A DNA stretch of 64,000 nucleotides from Candidatus Poribacteria bacterium (GTDB taxonomy: Bacteria; Poribacteria; WGA-4E; UBA9662). The notes under the pieces are model-generated. The model made no database searches and was not told the origin of the DNA. It saw only the letters and a list, made by a program, of their open reading frames with translations. The translations under genes were made by a program, and so were the position numbers. Shown in pieces: positions 62,401-64,000 of this stretch. Positions within the stretch are counted from its first letter, which is position 1, and every line of letters starts with the position of its first letter. The DNA lies in contig PAQF01000017.1 of NCBI GenBank assembly GCA_002709695.1, positions 122,785-186,784 on the forward strand, written 5' to 3'.

Positions 62401-64000
62401 CACAGAAACGGTAACAGTTGCGACAGATTCATTCTCCACTTTATCTTTAACAGTGAGAGTAGCCGTATAAGAACCTGCTTTCTCAAAAGTATATGTAGTT
62501 ATGCTACCTTCCAAAGCATCAGGAATGCCATCAATCACCCAACTATAGGAAACAATACCAATATCATCAGTCGAATCACTCCCATCAAAAGTAACACTTT
62601 CTCCTATCTGAATAGCAGTAGGCGTAGCAACAGCGACTGCTATCGGGGGACCTTCATCTTTAATAAAATTAACATTGATATCATCAGCCAATTGATTGGC
62701 AACCTGTTTGGCTGTCAACTCCACCTGATATAAAACTTTGATTCCATCTTGATTAACAAAAGAGAGTTCAACGACATCACCACTACTAGCTACCGAACCA
62801 GTAAAGCTAAAGAAGGTAGCCGAATAAGTACCATCCACTTCAAAAGAAACTGGGACTGAGACATCCCCTATACCAGCCGTACCCGTCAAGCCACTCTTAA
62901 TCACCTGACCATCAAAATCATAGACTTTACCTGCTATCGCCAACGTTTCTGTAGATACACCCCAGTCCGTCATCACTGCTATTTCCGCCAACTGATCCGT
63001 CACTTGTTTGGTTGACAACTTGGCCTGATAGACAGTTGTATTACCATCCTGATGTGTAAACGAAAGTTCAACTGTATCCCCACTTTCAGCTATGGGACCA
63101 GTAAAGCTGACAAAAGTCGCTGTATAGGTGCCATCCGCTTCAAAGGAAACCGGGACTGAGGCATTTCCTATGCTAACAATACCTGTCAAACCACTTTTAA
63201 TTACCTGTTCCCCTTGATTATAAACTTTACCCGTTACCGCCAGTGTGTCTGTCGTTGCCCCTAAATCTGTCGTTGCATCTAAAGTCGCAGTCCCATTAAC
63301 AACTGCTGACGTCGTCAGGACAACCGAACCACTTCCTCGTTCTCCAACCGAATCTGTCACCAATGCTGCCAGTTCAGAACCTGTCTGGACCAAAAACGTA
63401 ACCCCATCACCCAACTCCAAGCTGTAACTACCATCTGCAGCTGTTACTGCCAACTGTGAGACTTCGCCCCCTTTGACTGAAACTTTCACCGTCAAACCAG
63501 CAGGACCACTGACCTCTCCGCCATCACGATAAACAATCCCCTTTACATTCAATACTTTGGTAGTAGCGCCAAAGTTGGTTACGACATCCAAATCCTCTAC
63601 TTTTCCAGCACCCACTTCTGCAGTGGAAACAGTATAAGTTTTCTCAAAAACCGAACCATCACCATTGGTCAAAGTAATCTTCAACTCATCTCCCGTTTCT
63701 ACCACAATTTTATTCGACAAATCAAGGAACGTTATATTGTATTTGCCGCCATCCATTGTGACATCACGAATCTGCTGATTACGGTTCATATTAGAGATTG
63801 TAATCGCCAAACCATCAGATGCAGTGATCTCCCCTCCATCCAGGTAAACCTGACCTGATAATGACAATACTTTGCCTGCCACCTTCAAATCAGTTGTCAC
63901 ATTAATTTCTGCCCGCTGCGCTTTAACCTCTGCTGTCGTCAACTTATGCGTCGCTGTTCCCACAACCCGACTGACAGCAATATCCGCGGCTGTCACCTCC
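56479..64000 (-). CDS. Giant Ig/PKD-repeat surface protein, N terminus beyond window
   Basis: The frame is open from the right edge of the window to the stop at 56479, about 2506 residues, so the gene starts outside. Several related units of about 105 residues (V-TD-G--T-TLA--GKVY) fill 62690-64000, then a PKD-like domain (near 62400-62660, IQIGESVTFDGSDSTDD), a carboxypeptidase-regulatory-like unit (ITGKIFDVEVQPVVGAVISV), and a long central region without named domains. Six Ig-like units (PP-I--ISP-G) lie at about 56800-58560. The C-terminal 100 residues form a FlgD-like sorting domain (LYPRNYPNPFEEATTVAF) similar to that of the beta-helix giant. Very likely an extracellular, surface-attached protein. 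PorV and LysM genes follow on the same strand. Confidence 0.85.
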   Translation of the reverse strand, partial: EVTAADIAVSRVVGTATHKLTTAEVKAQRAEINVTTDLKVAGKVLSLSGQVYLDGGEITASDGLAITISNMNRNQQIRDVTMDGGKYNITFLDLSNKIVVETGDELKITLTNGDGSVFEKTYTVSTAEVGAGKVEDLDVVTNFGATTKVLNVKGIVYRDGGEVSGPAGLTVKVSVKGGEVSQLAVTAADGSYSLELGDGVTFLVQTGSELAALVTDSVGERGSGSVVLTTSAVVNGTATLDATTDLGATTDTLAVTGKVYNQGEQVIKSGLTGIVSIGNASVPVSFEADGTYTATFVSFTGPIAESGDTVELSFTHQDGNTTVYQAKLSTKQVTDQLAEIAVMTDWGVSTETLAIAGKVYDFDGQVIKSGLTGTAGIGDVSVPVSFEVDGTYSATFFSFTGSVASSGDVVELSFVNQDGIKVLYQVELTAKQVANQLADDINVNFIKDEGPPIAVAVATPTAIQIGESVTFDGSDSTDDIGIVSYSWVIDGIPDALEGSITTYTFEKAGSYTATLTVKDKVENESVATVTVSVGGFGFAGLVREADGKVLESDDLVLVQVTHLSTKTKVVATLRNGRYMAVYDLDQSKDIRVGDQFEFRALDGKGLPVSKISVHTLVPEEYQGNIVELAGITTDRTSTYTITGKIFDVEVQPVVGAVISVKTPLGVQTVITDASASYSFTFSDYLTNPSRGEEILLNVDIPGSMSRRLVVVAFEEPIRSVVANSLPILLGGLAINAVKHRDFIDRLVSYIIAETEVGRTLGNGTSELLEFVRKNPALRSDMVQLIEGLLPGGLLPNQVVLRPELPLVFEQAESLVLENFGNGLYPYSVTDMGLRTRDENLTLAVVGDKLDLYLVVPGSEATNVEFSLTGVQRSTATAQKVVEGESMSHVFQLEEQLGVTLLPAWPGLRKDSQQVFNSVKLKYAVEDISLSGADRLSPIDYARESILQPRVIADQVVWETVVQIKPAKTYYYYYQVELSSPLVLSLGGKNVNVSNWVFPDPRNLQIEDRDLIGKLVTREFQAAVAPLLDPMVSSVFSGGNGRMSIVPDQRKMLTSILTANALPLMNDILQTLDPKVASMFVTPKLSSSQSLWVATFDLADNIDGDYQLSASVYNTDGDLVDRVGGKKFRLDRFPPSAELGVSAGQNTRVYQTENGAYVATALPVAKGEDSLATLNLTLQHNPVNDIDLTGYIYQIIRHHDDPASQAAEFWTGVPTSPNFDYTGASQVIGGLLGGLLAPGQLGILGQQPVTAAPPHQIAFMIRNGHADSTLMTGEFGVRAVGVDPVLNIGSRLPPTRLSIVPPVADMARVSTVIVNGLEGEDTIYADELDLILRVSIVSRKHPLTSIRVEYGSTGIWTEISTIGVDVLKGAVVGSTYDVDWKISNFDDLLAVSNQVQVRAVAANALSIADPKPVSLALKLDARLYPSSPAVNSIDLTATEFAEDSGAAKGEIVLIAKTKAFTKPPIGLVRFEARLQKETENWQGIGDVKTSADTSNGFLRWKLVYDTKKLADTIGVGSLAARDKSKDDNPYIIRAVAVDVVGKAHNMSDVVKSTILSLDNIDDVPPITGTEITQVVDSMGVLKLRGGAYSTGGLIAKDIDPPVLIVTAKPVADPITFKRVELHFTIGEKELDLIPMQATNEGLYQVTVPLKDMANGKYVVRALVADEANNVEIADDREAIRVNVENFELPFGDEKGIVIAISGQDAQSTDEIAKIYPRGVPLTKKGFSFSSVLPADVTEKDIDIFINGQSAKARGLLKIEVTLIKPAGQGFRAMALVEEQKEFTITLDTSQFDDGIYDLKGYISTRTGQISFDLPKINVDTVPPVIEILSPLTNAETSPLPTIYASYNDGTVGSGINAKTSTIELARLIPTEKVVKLDSGGLKTNESALIYTQLTSLEGGLYRVTVAVSDMSGNLGETSIQFAIEGTPPEVPDNTAPVVSTFSPQGVVQSEDVLVSVIASDPESGVSGVTLSLDGKAAKEGAAQVFTLGDGVHKVKAVVTNGKGLKTTANWSFVVELEVEEVDKTPPIVSSVTPQGLVRSADVTVAVSVFDDQSGISDVQLSVNGGAAKKGFQRRVTLDSGNHVARAVVTNGEGLKTTFDWTFTVEIDTTPPQITTVSPEGTIRLGKPQISVSVVDDSSGVDKIEISAVNALSLSPISASLELDSKKTWARLIPKDTLENGTYAVNAKVADVFGNTSEVKWVFTVEVDVKPPRIMAITPQGTIHTEKPSVSASIADDISGVKSVDVSLRDSNGKGVSGKLTTDETKSSVSFIPKNNLKEGNYSVVIKATDNAGNPSSIKWNFTVVLDTVPPVISIISPMGESNVFERRPVISASYTDAISGIDQSSVKLFVDSEDVTSKVEVSNTRVSYTLASDLAFGRHTVKIEVSDLATPTANTASQEWIFMVESRDGVALLYPRNYPNPFEEATTVAFTLTRGSSVSIEVYDAAMRLVVQLKDNQYMEAGEHQVRWDGKTAGAGDDLARGVYFCQIIVESSLKPEYGLLKMALTR
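56800..58560 (-). repeat. Tandem Ig-like domain units
   Basis: Six units of about 80-110 residues open with PPVIEILSP, APVVSTFSPQG, PPIVSSVTPQG, PPQITTVSPEG, PPRIMAITPQG and PPVISIISPMG. They are degenerate at the protein level and show no long DNA identity, so they are old duplications rather than a recent expansion. Confidence 0.8.
62690..64000 (-). repeat. N-terminal repeat units of the giant surface protein
   Basis: At least four related units of about 70-110 residues share T-LG-TT-TLAV-GKVY or a variant and a closing S-E-GDTVELSF or TGSELA segment. The two nearest the PKD domain are the most alike (VIKSGLTG-V-IG, SVPVSFE-DGTY-ATF), suggesting a late duplication. The series continues past the window edge. 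Confidence 0.7.

Overview
The window looks like part of a chromosome from a bacterium of the Candidatus Poribacteria type, or a near relative such as Latescibacterota. This is inferred from gene content: phytanoyl-CoA dioxygenase-like proteins, Gfo/Idh/MocA oxidoreductases, sugar phosphate isomerase/epimerase TIM barrels, a sulfatase, a NIPSNAP protein, creatininase, DUF3604 and DUF362 proteins, and very large secreted proteins ending in dockerin and FlgD-like sorting domains. No rRNA, tRNA, CRISPR array or intact insertion sequence was found. Most coding sequence is on the minus strand. The plus strand reads visibly richer in A and C than in T and G, even between genes, so the minus strand is probably the leading strand.

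Layout. 1-2717: the end of a DUF3604 gene and a frameshifted Ldh-family pseudogene. 2833-6823 (minus): a membrane-anchored small protein, a GAF-domain protein, an anti-sigma (RsbW-type) ATPase and a STAS antagonist, probably one signalling operon. 7259-11217 (plus): a BatA/VWA membrane protein overlapping an Omp85-type outer-membrane barrel. 11283-20299 (minus): a NIPSNAP protein, two intact Gfo/Idh oxidoreductases plus one badly decayed copy, a steroid 5-alpha-reductase homologue, an Nramp-related transporter, a creatininase and an FkbM methyltransferase, interrupted by a 1.2 kb gene desert. 20525-36150 (minus): a 3166-residue secreted parallel beta-helix protein, two PhyH dioxygenases, a sulfatase with a promoter and operator visible upstream, a galactonate dehydratase-like enzyme and an SDR dehydrogenase. 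Together these suggest use of sulfated sugars or sugar acids. 36300-39117 (minus): an NSUN-type RNA methyltransferase overlapping a TPR-glycosyltransferase. 39569-40489: an aldo/keto reductase. 40659-48785 (minus): a catabolic cluster with three TIM-barrel isomerases, a FAH-family hydrolase, a nucleoside hydrolase, a MetE-like protein, a beta/gamma-crystallin protein and another Gfo/Idh pseudogene. 49129-53200 (plus): a DUF362 protein, a 0.9 kb desert, an HTH protein, a phosphoethanolamine N-methyltransferase very like the Plasmodium enzyme, and an adenylate kinase-like protein. 53195-64000 (minus): a surface-protein operon running from a giant Ig/PKD-repeat protein with a FlgD-like C terminus to a PorV-type barrel, a LysM coiled-coil protein, a catalytically degenerate AccA-like protein and a CDP-alcohol phosphatidyltransferase.

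The strongest leads are: (1) the surface-display operon at 53195-64000, where PorV directly follows a giant CTD protein; (2) the phosphocholine-synthesis enzyme at 51594-52439; (3) the seven-module beta-helix giant at 20525-30025; (4) the sulfatase promoter whose -35 box overlaps a perfect 20-bp palindrome; and (5) three dehydrogenase pseudogenes lying beside intact reading frames of 7.5 and 9.5 kb, which argues for real gene decay rather than poor sequence.
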